Part shown: piece after piece, positions 10,376 through 18,041 of the stretch
Layout of the letters: each line of letters begins with the position of its first letter
Position numbering within the stretch: the first letter of the stretch is position 1
Source of the DNA: Bacillus sp. ISL-41
Lineage (GTDB): Bacteria; Bacillota; Bacilli; Bacillales; Cytobacillaceae
Assembly: GCF_018613235.1 (NCBI RefSeq)
Contig: NZ_JAGGQP010000003.1
Span: 1-64,000, forward strand
Length of the DNA stretch: 64,000 bases
Direction of reading: 5' to 3'
Notes under the pieces: model-generated
What the model saw: only the letters and a program-made list of their open reading frames with translations
Databases searched by the model: none
What the model was told of the DNA's origin: nothing
Program-made: the position numbers and the translations under genes

Positions 10376-11362
10376 ATGGATACTGGTACCCATGTTGTAA
10401 TGGGATTCGCTCTAGGCGGGTTAGCGACACTTGATCCAGCAGTTAGCGAAAGCACCGTCACTGCATCAAGTGTTTTGATCGCGACTCTTGTTGGCTCGCA
10501 AATCCCTGATATCGATACTGTATTGAAATTGAGGAATAATGCTGTCTATATCCGGAACCACCGCGGCATCACCCATTCAATTCCAGCAGTCCTCCTGTGG
10601 CCGCTGCTTATTTCTGGGACAATCTACTTTTTCTATCCAGAAGCAAACTTGCTGCATTTATGGATTTGGACATTTATTGCTGTTTTCCTTCATGTTTTCG
10701 TCGACATTTTCAATGCCTATGGGACACAGGCTTTGCGTCCTTTTTCGTCGAAATGGGTCGCTCTGGGGGTAATCAATACATTCGACCCGATTATTTTCGC
10801 GCTTCATGTCGTTGGTTTGTTCCTCTGGGCATTTGGATATCACCCTGGATATACCTTTTTAACAATCTATGCCATTTTGGTGTTCTACTATATTTACCGC
10901 TTTATCATGAAGTTTCGAATCCGACGGGCAGTTGAACATATTGTACCGGATGCTACAGATATCATCATCGCCCCGACCATGAGGTTCAATCATTGGCGGG
11001 TCGCGGTCATGAACAAGCACCAGTTCTTTGTCGGCCGGGGGCACAAGCATCATGTGAGGATTCTCGATCAATTCAATCGTGTACCTGTCCCGGAAACTCC
11101 GGTGCTGGAAGCAGCAAAAAAAGACAAGAACCTGTCAGCGTTCCTGTCCTTCTCACCAGTATACCGCTGGGAATGCGATGAATATGATGACTATTACGAG
11201 GTTAGATTCATTGACCTTCGCTATCGCAGCAACGGGCATTATCCATTCGTCGCTGTCGTGAATCTGAGCAAGGACCTGGAAATTCTCAGCTCCTACACCG
11301 GCTGGATCTACAGTGAGGAAAAACTAAGAAAGAAATTGGAATTCCTTCCTGGAGAAGGCTAA
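10376..11362 (+). CDS. yfhP: YfhP, membrane-bound metal-dependent hydrolase (DUF457)
   Basis: Integral membrane protein of the YdjM/DUF457 putative hydrolase family. It opens with the family motif MDTGTHVVMGFALGG, where the His is a likely metal ligand, continues with SQIPDIDTV and NHRGITHSIP (Asp and His ligands), then HVFVDIFNAYGTQ and several hydrophobic segments to about residue 180. A soluble C-terminal part of about 140 residues follows. The substrate is unknown; the B. subtilis homologue represses yfhO-family genes in some reports. AAGGAGG precedes the start. Confidence 0.88.
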   Translation: MDTGTHVVMGFALGGLATLDPAVSESTVTASSVLIATLVGSQIPDIDTVLKLRNNAVYIRNHRGITHSIPAVLLWPLLISGTIYFFYPEANLLHLWIWTFIAVFLHVFVDIFNAYGTQALRPFSSKWVALGVINTFDPIIFALHVVGLFLWAFGYHPGYTFLTIYAILVFYYIYRFIMKFRIRRAVEHIVPDATDIIIAPTMRFNHWRVAVMNKHQFFVGRGHKHHVRILDQFNRVPVPETPVLEAAKKDKNLSAFLSFSPVYRWECDEYDDYYEVRFIDLRYRSNGHYPFVAVVNLSKDLEILSSYTGWIYSEEKLRKKLEFLPGEG

Positions 11363-11363
11363 G

Positions 11364-11389
11364 ACCGGGCGTATTGCCCGGTTTTTTTG
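11364..11389 (+). terminator. Terminator of yfhP
   Basis: ACCGGGC (11364-11370) and GCCCGGT (11376-11382) followed by seven T, directly after the stop codon. The left arm word ACCGGGC recurs in the 52-bp array that follows. Confidence 0.9.
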
Positions 11390-11463
11390 TGTTGTTTTGG
11401 GCAGGGGAGTAAGGAGGATTGGTTTCGGGTATTCACTTTTAGCAAAAAAAAACATTTTATGTG

Positions 11464-11570
11464 ACCGATTTTACATACTCTCCCTTTAACCGGGCACATA
11501 TCCACTTTTTTTGTTACCCGTTTTCTGAATCCTCCTCCTGACCGGGCACATATCTGCTCTTTTAATGACC
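11464..11570. repeat. Intergenic tandem array, 52-bp period
   Basis: The word ACC[G/C]G recurs at 11464, 11489, 11516 and 11541, with a final ACC at 11568 (steps 25, 27, 25, 27). ACCGGGCACATATC is present twice, exactly 52 bp apart (11489 and 11541), each followed by a C/T-rich tract. Non-coding, between the yfhP terminator and the yfhJ terminator. Confidence 0.7.
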
Positions 11571-11597
11571 TTAAAACATACTTTATTCACAAAACAC

Positions 11598-11621
11598 AAA
11601 AATCCCCATAATGGGGATTTT
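11598..11621 (-). terminator. Terminator of yfhJ
   Basis: AATCCCCA (11601-11608) and TGGGGATT (11612-11619), with a TTTTTGTGTTTT tail on the minus strand, five bases beyond the yfhJ stop codon. Confidence 0.85.
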
Positions 11622-11625
11622 CAAT

Positions 11626-11898
11626 TTAATGTGTATTATCAGGATCCTGCTGATCCAATAGATGCTTATACTTCGGGTTCCTGGCGACAAATTCATGCAG
11701 CTGTCCGCCGTAATTTTCGATCCATTGACGGACCACTTTTTCAGTCATTTCGCTGCCCATATATTTATGTCCAGCTTTTGCGTAGGTTGACTCAAAGTCT
11801 CCCCATAAAAGCTCCACCCATGTCAATGCCTGCTCATAAGTGATGCCATTATTTTTTTCCTGCAGCAGGCTTGCCAGATTCTCAAGAGTTTCCTGCAA
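11626..11898 (-). CDS. yfhJ: YfhJ family protein (WVELL)
   Basis: A 90-residue acidic protein with the WVELL motif in ALTWVELLWGDFEST followed by KAGHKYMGSEMTEKVVRQWI, typical of YfhJ. Function unknown. I place the start at TTG (11898), which has AGAGGTG seven bases upstream and gives the usual family length; a TTG seven codons earlier is possible but overlaps that ribosome site. It stands divergent to sspK as in B. subtilis. Confidence 0.85.
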   Translation of the reverse strand: MQETLENLASLLQEKNNGITYEQALTWVELLWGDFESTYAKAGHKYMGSEMTEKVVRQWIENYGGQLHEFVARNPKYKHLLDQQDPDNTH

Positions 11899-12015
11899 TT
11901 GTGAACACCTCTTTGCCAATATTTAATGTAGTTATGAATGATTGATTTTATCCAATACTATAAATGCGTGCAGCTATTTTGGCATACACGTAATTTACCC
12001 GTCACGGAGGGCAAT

Positions 12016-12198
12016 ATGCGAAATAAAGTAACCAACTTCCCAAACCAGAACAACAATAAGCTTGAGGGCGAACCCCGGGCAAAAGCAGAATATGCTTCAA
12101 GAAGAGCTGATGGTACGATCAATACTCATCCGCAGGAGCGCATGTACGCCTCATCTCACCGTGAAGATGACACTTCAGCGGTCATAAAAGACCATTAA
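12016..12198 (+). CDS. sspK: Small acid-soluble spore protein K
   Basis: Minor forespore-specific spore protein of 60 residues. Sequence [20 protein letters not shown] is followed by [20 protein letters not shown], the diagnostic SspK core. The C-terminus is about ten residues longer than in B. subtilis. The ATG at 12016 has CGGAGGG upstream; the frame extends farther upstream without another ribosome site. Confidence 0.92.
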   Translation: MRNKVTNFPNQNNNKLEGEPRAKAEYASRRADGTINTHPQERMYASSHREDDTSAVIKDH

Positions 12199-12248
12199 AA
12201 AGCTCTTGCCGAACAGCTGGAAGCTTTAAAGTCAGCAAAAACCCAGGT

Positions 12249-12278
12249 GCAAAACCAGATACTTAATTCTGGTTTTGC
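12249..12278. terminator. Bidirectional terminator between sspK and yfhH
   Basis: GCAAAACCAG (12249-12258) and CTGGTTTTGC (12269-12278). The yfhH stop codon lies in the loop, so this hairpin ends both convergent genes. Confidence 0.75.
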
Positions 12279-12598
12279 TCCAATTTCAATAATAAGGAAA
12301 TCGGCAGTGCTTCTTCTTTTCCATCTCCATTAAGACGAGCACCCCAGGCAAAAACGCCATTCATATAATCAATTTTAAAATAGGTGCCCGGGTCCCCATC
12401 GATCCCATAGATTTCACCTGGCTTAAAATCATCAGGATTCAACATGTAAGATTTAGCCATAGCAATTTTACGTTCGTAAACGGCAAGCTCACTTACCATC
12501 CCCATCTGCTCTGCCTTTCTAGCTTTATCACGCAGACTGGCAATTTCCTGGTTCAATTCGTATGCAGATAACTCACTGTAACGCTTTTCCCTGCTCAT
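12263..12598 (-). CDS. yfhH: YfhH, DUF1811 family protein
   Basis: A 111-residue protein with an N-terminal helical hairpin (ELSAYELNQEIASLRDKARKA, then KIAMAKSYM) and a small C-terminal beta domain (KPGEIYGIDGDPGTYFKIDY). This is the DUF1811 family, known structurally but without assigned function. CAGGAGTG precedes the ATG. Gene order with recX, sspK and yfhJ is conserved. Confidence 0.9.
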   Translation of the reverse strand: MSREKRYSELSAYELNQEIASLRDKARKAEQMGMVSELAVYERKIAMAKSYMLNPDDFKPGEIYGIDGDPGTYFKIDYMNGVFAWGARLNGDGKEEALPISLLLKLEQNQN

Positions 12599-12687
12599 TT
12601 ATAATCACTCCTGGATTGTTCTCGCTTTTAACATTCAAGCATTTAAGATATAACTAAATTATAGCATGTTATATTAAGGAGGCTATC

Positions 12688-13365
12688 ATGAAAGCAATCA
12701 TTGTGACTGGTGCCGGTACAGGCCTAGGAAAAGAGCTGTCCTTGCTTTTGGCCAAACAAGGTTACCATTTGATCTTAACAGGAAGAACTGAAGAAAAGCT
12801 AAATGTAGTCAAAGAGCAAATCGAGAAGTCAGGAGGAAGTGCCACGGCAATCCAACTTGACCTTCGAAACCTTGAGGATATCAAGGAAAAAGCTCTGTTG
12901 ATCAGTAAAAGGCATGAAATTTTCGGTCTCGTGAATAATGCAGGTCTTGGTTACTTCGGCCCGTTCTCCGAAGTCTCAGATACTGAAATCGAGGAGATGT
13001 TCCAGACGAATGTATTTGGCACCATTAATCTGACGAAGGCCATCCTCCCTTATCTGGAACAGAATCATGAAGGGCTGGTCTTAAACATTGTTTCTACTGC
13101 CGGGCTGCGCGGGAAAAAGAATGAAGCTGTTTATTGCTCCAGTAAATTCGCTGTCAGGGGTTTCACTGAAAGCCTGCAGAAGGAGTATGAAGGAACCGGA
13201 ATCCGATTCGTTGCTGCTTATATGGGGGGAATGAATACTCCATTCTGGGATGATAGTGAACATGTGGCTGACCCAGCAAGACTTCGGTCAGCTGCCGAGG
13301 TAGCCGAAATCATAATCGAAAATCTGAACAAAGACGAAATTGTTATAGAATCTAAAAAATCATGA
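12688..13365 (+). CDS. Short-chain dehydrogenase/reductase
   Basis: NAD(P)-dependent oxidoreductase of 225 residues: cofactor motif TGAGTGLG near residue 7, NNAG, and catalytic Ser/Tyr/Lys in NIVSTAGLRGKKNEAVYCSSKFA. It is truncated at the C-terminal substrate region compared with most family members and resembles sepiapterin-reductase-like or YqjQ-type proteins. The substrate is unknown. It is inserted between yfhH and recX, an addition relative to B. subtilis. TTAAGGAGG precedes the ATG. Confidence 0.85.
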   Translation: MKAIIVTGAGTGLGKELSLLLAKQGYHLILTGRTEEKLNVVKEQIEKSGGSATAIQLDLRNLEDIKEKALLISKRHEIFGLVNNAGLGYFGPFSEVSDTEIEEMFQTNVFGTINLTKAILPYLEQNHEGLVLNIVSTAGLRGKKNEAVYCSSKFAVRGFTESLQKEYEGTGIRFVAAYMGGMNTPFWDDSEHVADPARLRSAAEVAEIIIENLNKDEIVIESKKS

Positions 13366-13383
13366 CACATGTCATGATTTTTT
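13354..13383. terminator. Bidirectional terminator between the SDR gene and recX
   Basis: AAAAAATCATGACA (13354-13367) and TGTCATGATTTTTT (13370-13383) form a perfect 14-bp stem with a two-base centre. It contains the SDR stop codon and touches the recX stop. Confidence 0.88.
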
Positions 13384-14195
13384 TATTCCTCATTCTCTTT
13401 TTCAGAAATGAAATCATCAATCATTTCCATTGGGAACCCTTTGCGGTACAACGCCATCTTCAGCTTCTGTCTATATTCCCGTTCCGGCAGTTTACTGTAT
13501 TTGTTGTGCAGCTTCTCCCCCTGGACCCTTAATGCATCCATTTCATCGTCTTCTTCCTTCACCACATTTGTTTCTTGCAGTGCAGCCCTGATAATCGTGA
13601 AGGAATACCCTTTACGCTGAAGCATCTGCTCTATTTTCTGTTTCAGGATTTTGGATGAATCCTTCTTATTTTTCTGTGCATATTTATCACTAAGCTTAAT
13701 CGCTTTTTCTAATTGTTCATCAAATGAAACTTCTTCAATGATCTTTGAAATGAGATCACGTGATATTCCTTTATTCTTCAATTCCTGCTTAATCACCTCT
13801 GCTCCCTTGTCAGTCGTATTCAGCTGAGTACGGACAAAGGCATTGGCAAATTCCTCGTCATTCAGGAATTTGAATTCATATAATTTATGGATTGCTTCTT
13901 TTATAACTGGTTCAGCCATTTCTTTTTTTAACAGGTAATCACGTACTTCAGTTTCAGACCTCATGCGATGGGCTAAATAATTGATGGCTGCATTATAAGC
14001 TTTCCGGATGTCATCCTGGAAAAGCATCTCTGTTACTGAAAAATCATCGAGCTCCATCCCTTTTTTCAGGTTATGCTTAATCAACACATCTTCATCAACG
14101 CTGAAGGAATACTCTTCCCCTCTGCCGCTGTCGGTAAAAATGCTGTATCTTTCCTTATTATGTTTTTGAACAGAAATCTTTGTGATCACTGGCAT
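13383..14195 (-). CDS. recX: Recombination regulator RecX
   Basis: Cytoplasmic modulator of RecA filaments. The 270 residues are all-helical, with the typical three-helix RecX repeats: YLAHRMRSETEVRDYLLKKE in the first, then LYEFKFLNDEEFANAFVRTQ in the second. This is the long Bacillus-type RecX. AGAGGTG lies upstream of the ATG. Divergent to yfhF as in B. subtilis. Confidence 0.92.
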   Translation of the reverse strand: MPVITKISVQKHNKERYSIFTDSGRGEEYSFSVDEDVLIKHNLKKGMELDDFSVTEMLFQDDIRKAYNAAINYLAHRMRSETEVRDYLLKKEMAEPVIKEAIHKLYEFKFLNDEEFANAFVRTQLNTTDKGAEVIKQELKNKGISRDLISKIIEEVSFDEQLEKAIKLSDKYAQKNKKDSSKILKQKIEQMLQRKGYSFTIIRAALQETNVVKEEDDEMDALRVQGEKLHNKYSKLPEREYRQKLKMALYRKGFPMEMIDDFISEKENEE

Positions 14196-14295
14196 GTGAT
14201 TTTCACCTCTAATGAAACTTTAACACATTCAAAGGAGGATTATCATTTTAAAAGAAGTACTATATTAACAAGAGGCTTTATTGAGGAGGGGTTTG

Positions 14296-15192
14296 ATGAA
14301 AGTAGCGATAACCGGAGGAACTGGACTTGTTGGCAAAGCTCTGAGCAGTTATTTGATACAAGAAGGCCATCAAGTCTATATATTAACTCGGAATCCAGAA
14401 TCACAAAGCAGCAACCCTAAGTTTGTCCAATGGCTCAATCCTGGAGACGAACCTGAAAAGGAACTGGAAGGCATTGATACTATTGTCAATCTTGCTGGGG
14501 CCACAATCAATAGTAAATGGACGGATGAGTATAAACATAAAATTATTGCCAGCCGGCTGAAGGCAACTGATGAAGTCAAAAGGATTATTGAAATGATGCC
14601 GAAAAAACCTTCTGTTTTAATCAACGCAAGTGCTGTAGGCTATTATGGCACATCTGTAAACAAAGAATTTACGGAACAATCACATAAAGGCAGTGACTTC
14701 CTTGCCGAAACGGTCGATCAATGGGAAGCTTCAGCAGCCAAGGTTAATGTTATGGGTGTCCGGTCCGTTTTTTGCCGTTTTGGAGTCATCCTTGATAAAA
14801 CTGCCGGAGCCCTGCCGCGAATGGTCCTCCCATATAAATTTTTTGCTGGAGGAAAAATCGGATCCGGAAAGCAATGGCTTTCATGGATTCATATAGAGGA
14901 TGTGGTACGAGGTGTTATTTTCGCAATCGAAAATAATAAAGTAAGCGGCCCTGTTAATTTCACAGCCCCCTGCCCGGTAAAGATGGAGCAATTCGGTGAA
15001 ACCTTATCCAGAGTCATAAAACGCCCCCACTGGATGCCTGTGCCTTCATTTGCTTTAAAAGTACTGCTGGGAGAAATGAGCATCCTTGTATTGGAAGGAC
15101 AGCGTGCAATTCCTGAAAAACTCCTAAAAGAAGGATTTACATTCAGGTATCCCGAACTCCAAGATGCACTTATAGAAATTTTCGGCAAATAA
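14296..15192 (+). CDS. yfhF: YfhF, TIGR01777 family NAD-dependent epimerase
   Basis: Predicted nucleotide-sugar or cell-division-associated epimerase of the extended SDR class, 298 residues. Rossmann motif ITGGTGLVG is at residues 4-12. ASAVGYYG replaces a typical Ser-Tyr-Lys triad, as is usual in TIGR01777, and FRYPELQDAL is near the C-terminus. The start chosen is the ATG at 14296 (MKVAITGG), a few bases after GGAGGGG. Confidence 0.9.
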   Translation: MKVAITGGTGLVGKALSSYLIQEGHQVYILTRNPESQSSNPKFVQWLNPGDEPEKELEGIDTIVNLAGATINSKWTDEYKHKIIASRLKATDEVKRIIEMMPKKPSVLINASAVGYYGTSVNKEFTEQSHKGSDFLAETVDQWEASAAKVNVMGVRSVFCRFGVILDKTAGALPRMVLPYKFFAGGKIGSGKQWLSWIHIEDVVRGVIFAIENNKVSGPVNFTAPCPVKMEQFGETLSRVIKRPHWMPVPSFALKVLLGEMSILVLEGQRAIPEKLLKEGFTFRYPELQDALIEIFGK

Positions 15193-15259
15193 TGCTGTTT
15201 AATCCCTTTCAACAAGGAAATACTGGTAAAGTAAAACAATTTGAAAGGGTGGGTAACCA

Positions 15260-15379
15260 ATGGATAAGAAAAAACGAGACAAGACTAAAAGCACTTTATC
15301 AAGCATGCAGGAAGTTACATACAGCCATGAATTCAAGAAAGCCGACAGAGCTGGCGGCTATACAAATGGAAAGAGATAA
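15260..15379 (+). CDS. yfhE: YfhE-like 39-residue protein
   Basis: A very short gene that is easily missed. It reads MDKKKRDKTKSTLSSMQEVT, then YSHEFKKADRAGGYTNGKR, and stops at TAA (15377-15379). Length, lysine-rich start and the ADRAGGY ending match the YfhE family, found next to yfhF and yfhD in Bacillaceae. GAAAGGGTGGG lies upstream. Function unknown; it may be a spore protein, judging by the neighbourhood. Confidence 0.85.
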   Translation: MDKKKRDKTKSTLSSMQEVTYSHEFKKADRAGGYTNGKR

Positions 15380-15410
15380 TAAGCATTAAGCACCCCTTTA
15401 TTGCGGAATA

Positions 15411-15446
15411 TAAAAGTACGGAAATGATCCTATTTCCGTACTTTTA
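15411..15446 (+). terminator. Terminator of yfhE
   Basis: AAAAGTACGGAAAT and ATTTCCGTACTTTT form a 14-bp stem with a six-base loop, ending in T. It separates yfhE from yfhD. Confidence 0.85.
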
Positions 15447-15467
15447 TCGTGAAAGGGGTTTTTTCGA

Positions 15468-15653
15468 ATGGGTCGTGCTCATGGACATAAAACACGTGAC
15501 CGAAACAAAGCTTCTCTTCCTCAGGTGCCTAAAAATATGAAATCTGATGGACTTGACGTAGAATTTGACAGGGACCTTGCCGATCATGAGGACCTTGAGG
15601 CAATGGCTCGATCTAAGGCTGCTGACGAACGCGCAAAAAAACACCGGAAATAA
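15468..15653 (+). CDS. yfhD: YfhD-like small protein
   Basis: A 61-residue basic/acidic hydrophilic protein starting MGRAHGHKTRDRNKASLPQ and ending in a charged helix (LEAMARSKAADERAKKHRK), typical of the YfhD family of Bacillaceae. Function unknown. GAAAGGGG precedes the ATG. Confidence 0.85.
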   Translation: MGRAHGHKTRDRNKASLPQVPKNMKSDGLDVEFDRDLADHEDLEAMARSKAADERAKKHRK

Positions 15654-15660
15654 CCCATAA

Positions 15661-15702
15661 AAAAAGAAAGCAGAATCCATCAAGGGTTCTGCTTTCTCTT
15701 TT
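15661..15702 (+). terminator. Terminator of yfhD
   Basis: AAAGAAAGCAGAA and TTCTGCTTTCTCTTT arms with an 11-base loop and a T-rich end, a few bases past the stop. Confidence 0.8.
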
Positions 15703-15841
15703 AAGGGGAAGGGGAATATCAACAGTTAGCATGGGGATATATATTGTGAATGTTTTCACTAACTTTTGATATCTTCACTATACGCTCTCTCTCCAACTAA
15801 TACAATGACTTTCACCAATTGTTCAAAAATAATATGATCCA

Positions 15842-16005
15842 GTTATTAACACAACTGTGGACAATGTTAATAACTCTTCCGACCGCTTACTATTATTAGA
15901 TTTTTAATACGCTAACTTTTTTACATCATTTTTGTGGATAATGTGCATAAGTCTGTGGAGTACTCGAAAAATAGTGATTTTACCTGTTGATAAGTATGGT
16001 GATAA
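15842..16005 (+). promoter_or_regulatory. Cluster of DnaA-box-like sites
   Basis: Six 9-mers near the DnaA box (TTATCCACA, here read as TGTGGATAA) lie in one orientation: 15856 (TGTGGACAA), 15933 (perfect), 15942 (TGTGCATAA), 15954 (TGTGGAGTA), 15985 (TGTTGATAA) and 15997 (TGGTGATAA). The first is framed by a perfect 10-bp inverted repeat GTTATTAACA (15842-15851) / TGTTAATAAC (15865-15874). The rest of the 15703-16140 gap shows no gene. Confidence 0.6.
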
Positions 16006-16140
16006 ATAATCGCTATTAATATTACCCTTACTTCTAAAGCCGCAAACCATATTCATTAACGAAGGCGTAAATAATTTACATGAACAAATCAAATACTATT
16101 CCTAATTGGAGTGATATTTAACAACACGGAGGGATTCCTA

Positions 16141-16392
16141 ATGGCAAGGAGGAATAAAATACTTGTACCTGAAGCTAGAAAGGCATTGGATGACTTGAAG
16201 GCTCAAGTAGCCGGAACAATGAAACCGGAGGATGCCAAATATGAGACGGCCAGGGAGATTGGAGTTCCCTTGAACAAGGGATATAACGGAAATCTTCCGA
16301 CCCGGGAAGCAGGCAGGGTTGGCGGCAGACTGGGAGGAAATATGGTTCGCGAGCTCGTTAAAATGGCACAGGAAAACCTGCGTAAGAAGTAA
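16141..16392 (+). CDS. Alpha/beta-type small acid-soluble spore protein
   Basis: DNA-binding spore protein that saturates and protects the chromosome in the forespore. The 83 residues contain the N-terminal helix KILVPEARKALDDLKAQVA, a region matching the germination-protease site (YETAREIGV) and the C-terminal DNA-binding helix GRLGGNMVRELVKMAQENL. Compared with SspA/SspB it has extra residues (TMKPEDAK and NKGYNGNLPT), so it is a divergent paralogue. The ATG at 16141 has GGAGGG upstream; the frame runs ten codons farther without support. Confidence 0.92.
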   Translation: MARRNKILVPEARKALDDLKAQVAGTMKPEDAKYETAREIGVPLNKGYNGNLPTREAGRVGGRLGGNMVRELVKMAQENLRKK

Positions 16393-16419
16393 GGATTTCA
16401 AAACTGTTCGCAAAAATGA

Positions 16420-16448
16420 TTGACATCTGCTGGAAAATGAAATATACT
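16420..16448 (+). promoter_or_regulatory. Strong sigma-A promoter with no protein gene behind it
   Basis: Perfect -35 TTGACA (16420-16425), 17-base spacer and -10 TATACT (16443-16448). It points into a stretch with no credible reading frame before the terminator at 16698-16728. Confidence 0.8.
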
Positions 16449-16454
16449 AGTAAA

Positions 16455-16728
16455 GCTTCGCCAAAAAGAAGTAACTTGAATCACAATAAATTATTATGTA
16501 AACAATTAATGGCGTTCTGCTTTTATTTTTTCGGTAACAACTTATTCACACTGGATCGGCTTCGGAGCCGTAAGGATGCAAGAGAGGTAGGGCTTGTGTC
16601 GTTTAGGTTAAAAAATGGATCAAGTGGAATTATGTACCGCGGCAAAAGTTTATAATGGATGATTTTTTATACATCTTGTGGAGTAGCAAGTTACTTGAAA
16701 GCGAACCGGGTTCCGGTTCGCTTTTTCT
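16455..16728 (+). ncRNA. Candidate small RNA, about 270 nt
   Basis: Bounded by a near-consensus sigma-A promoter and a strong intrinsic terminator, with no ribosome site plus reading frame of note inside. An internal stable hairpin CGGCT-TCGG-AGCCG sits at 16557-16570. It does not look like 6S, tmRNA, SRP or a known riboswitch to me. It could alternatively be a long leader/trailer or encode a peptide of about 15 residues (ATG near 16616) without a good ribosome site. Confidence 0.5.
16698..16728 (+). terminator. Terminator of the candidate small RNA
   Basis: AAAGCGAACCGG (16698-16709) and CCGGTTCGCTTT (16713-16724), a 12-bp stem with a three-base loop followed by TTCT. The U-rich side lies on the plus strand, showing that a rightward transcript ends here. 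Confidence 0.88.
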
Positions 16729-16745
16729 ATTGTGAAAAGCTAGAT

Positions 16746-18041
16746 TTAGATTGCGTTATTCACCTTGTCATGTTCAGTGTTATCAGATGGTTCCTGCTTG
16801 TAGGTCGGCAGGATAATGGTAACCTCTGTCCCAACTCCTTTTTCACTCTTGAATGAAATCGCACCGCCCATAGCCTCAATGATTTTTATTGAAACGGAGG
16901 TTCCGAGCCCCGTACCTTTATCTTTAGTTGTATAAAATAATGTACCTAGTCTGGCAAGTTGGGCACTATCCATTCCTTTTCCCGTATCCGAAACTACTAT
17001 ATATGTTTCATTAACGCCCGACACCTGGCTGATGTTGACTTCCCCTCCATCATCCGTAGCTTCAATTGCGTTCTTTATAATATTCACTAGAGCTTGTTTC
17101 AGCTGGTTCCTGTCCGTCTTTACATATATCGCCCATTCAAACTGGACATTCACCTGCACACCTTCCTTTGCAGCAAATGCCTCTAAAAGCAATGTGACTT
17201 CAGCAATGATTTCTGCCAGTTCGGCATCTTCAAGTTTTTCAAATTGTGGCTTGGCGAAATTCAGATAGTCATTAATGATGGACTCCGCCCTGCCTAATTC
17301 TGTTAGGACGAGACTCAAATAATAATGATTATTTCCTTTTTCTTGTTTGTGCATCATTTGCAGGAATCCTTTTACAACTGTTAAGGGATTCCTGATTTCA
17401 TGCGCAATTGATGCAGCTAATTCACCCAGTGTATTCAGTTTTTCAGCGCGAAGGATTTCTTTTCTCATTAAATCCTTCTCGATCAAGGACTCATGCAGAA
17501 TCGCCGCAATCCATACCGCAAAAACCTGTATGGCACCGAAAATGGCTACATTCATCATAATTTGGTTCGTGTCTTCCGCTATGGCACCATTAATGATAAT
17601 GCTGACCACAAGAATCATCAGCATGGAAAACGAAGGCCATAAACCAACAAGGACCACTGTCCTTATTCTTTTCTTTGCTTCGAACGTCCAAAACTTTTTC
17701 ATGAATATGAATGGAATCAGCGCTGCCAGAAAACCGCTCGCGTATCCGAGCAGAAGATCACCGCCCATTATTGTCCTTGTTCCAAGGTAGGTAACCCAAA
17801 CCATAGCACCTGCAATAGGACCGCCATATAAAAAGGCCAGTACCATTGGGACGTAACGAAGATCCCAGAACAATCCGCCTTCCTCATACGAAAAAGCAAG
17901 GGAGAGAAACACAGCAGCACTTTGAAGCACTCCGCACAAATAAGGAGATTTCCCGATGCTTTTATTATCAAAAAGAACACTATGAATGAAGATTGGCAGC
18001 AGAATAATAAGGACGTTTAAAAGAAGTTTCTCAGCAAGCAT
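16746..18041 (-). CDS. KinB-like sporulation sensor histidine kinase
   Basis: Membrane kinase that probably feeds phosphate into the Spo0F-Spo0B-Spo0A relay. The first about 185 residues form five to six transmembrane helices of the 5TMR-LYT type. The kinase core has the phospho-acceptor His214 in SIAHEIRNP, N-box NAIEA, G1 box DTGKGM and G2 box GTGLG. The length of 431 residues is close to B. subtilis KinB (428). No response regulator is adjacent, as usual for sporulation kinases. GGAGAAG precedes the ATG. The match to KinB rather than another orphan kinase is by architecture. Confidence 0.82.
   Translation of the reverse strand: MLAEKLLLNVLIILLPIFIHSVLFDNKSIGKSPYLCGVLQSAAVFLSLAFSYEEGGLFWDLRYVPMVLAFLYGGPIAGAMVWVTYLGTRTIMGGDLLLGYASGFLAALIPFIFMKKFWTFEAKKRIRTVVLVGLWPSFSMLMILVVSIIINGAIAEDTNQIMMNVAIFGAIQVFAVWIAAILHESLIEKDLMRKEILRAEKLNTLGELAASIAHEIRNPLTVVKGFLQMMHKQEKGNNHYYLSLVLTELGRAESIINDYLNFAKPQFEKLEDAELAEIIAEVTLLLEAFAAKEGVQVNVQFEWAIYVKTDRNQLKQALVNIIKNAIEATDDGGEVNISQVSGVNETYIVVSDTGKGMDSAQLARLGTLFYTTKDKGTGLGTSVSIKIIEAMGGAISFKSEKGVGTEVTIILPTYKQEPSDNTEHDKVNNAI

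Noticed and set aside
15842-16005. Chromosomal replication origin
   Set aside because: DnaA boxes are present but no dnaA/dnaN, gidAB, rpmH or AT-rich unwinding element next to them; surrounding synteny is the yfh region, far from oriC in Bacillus.
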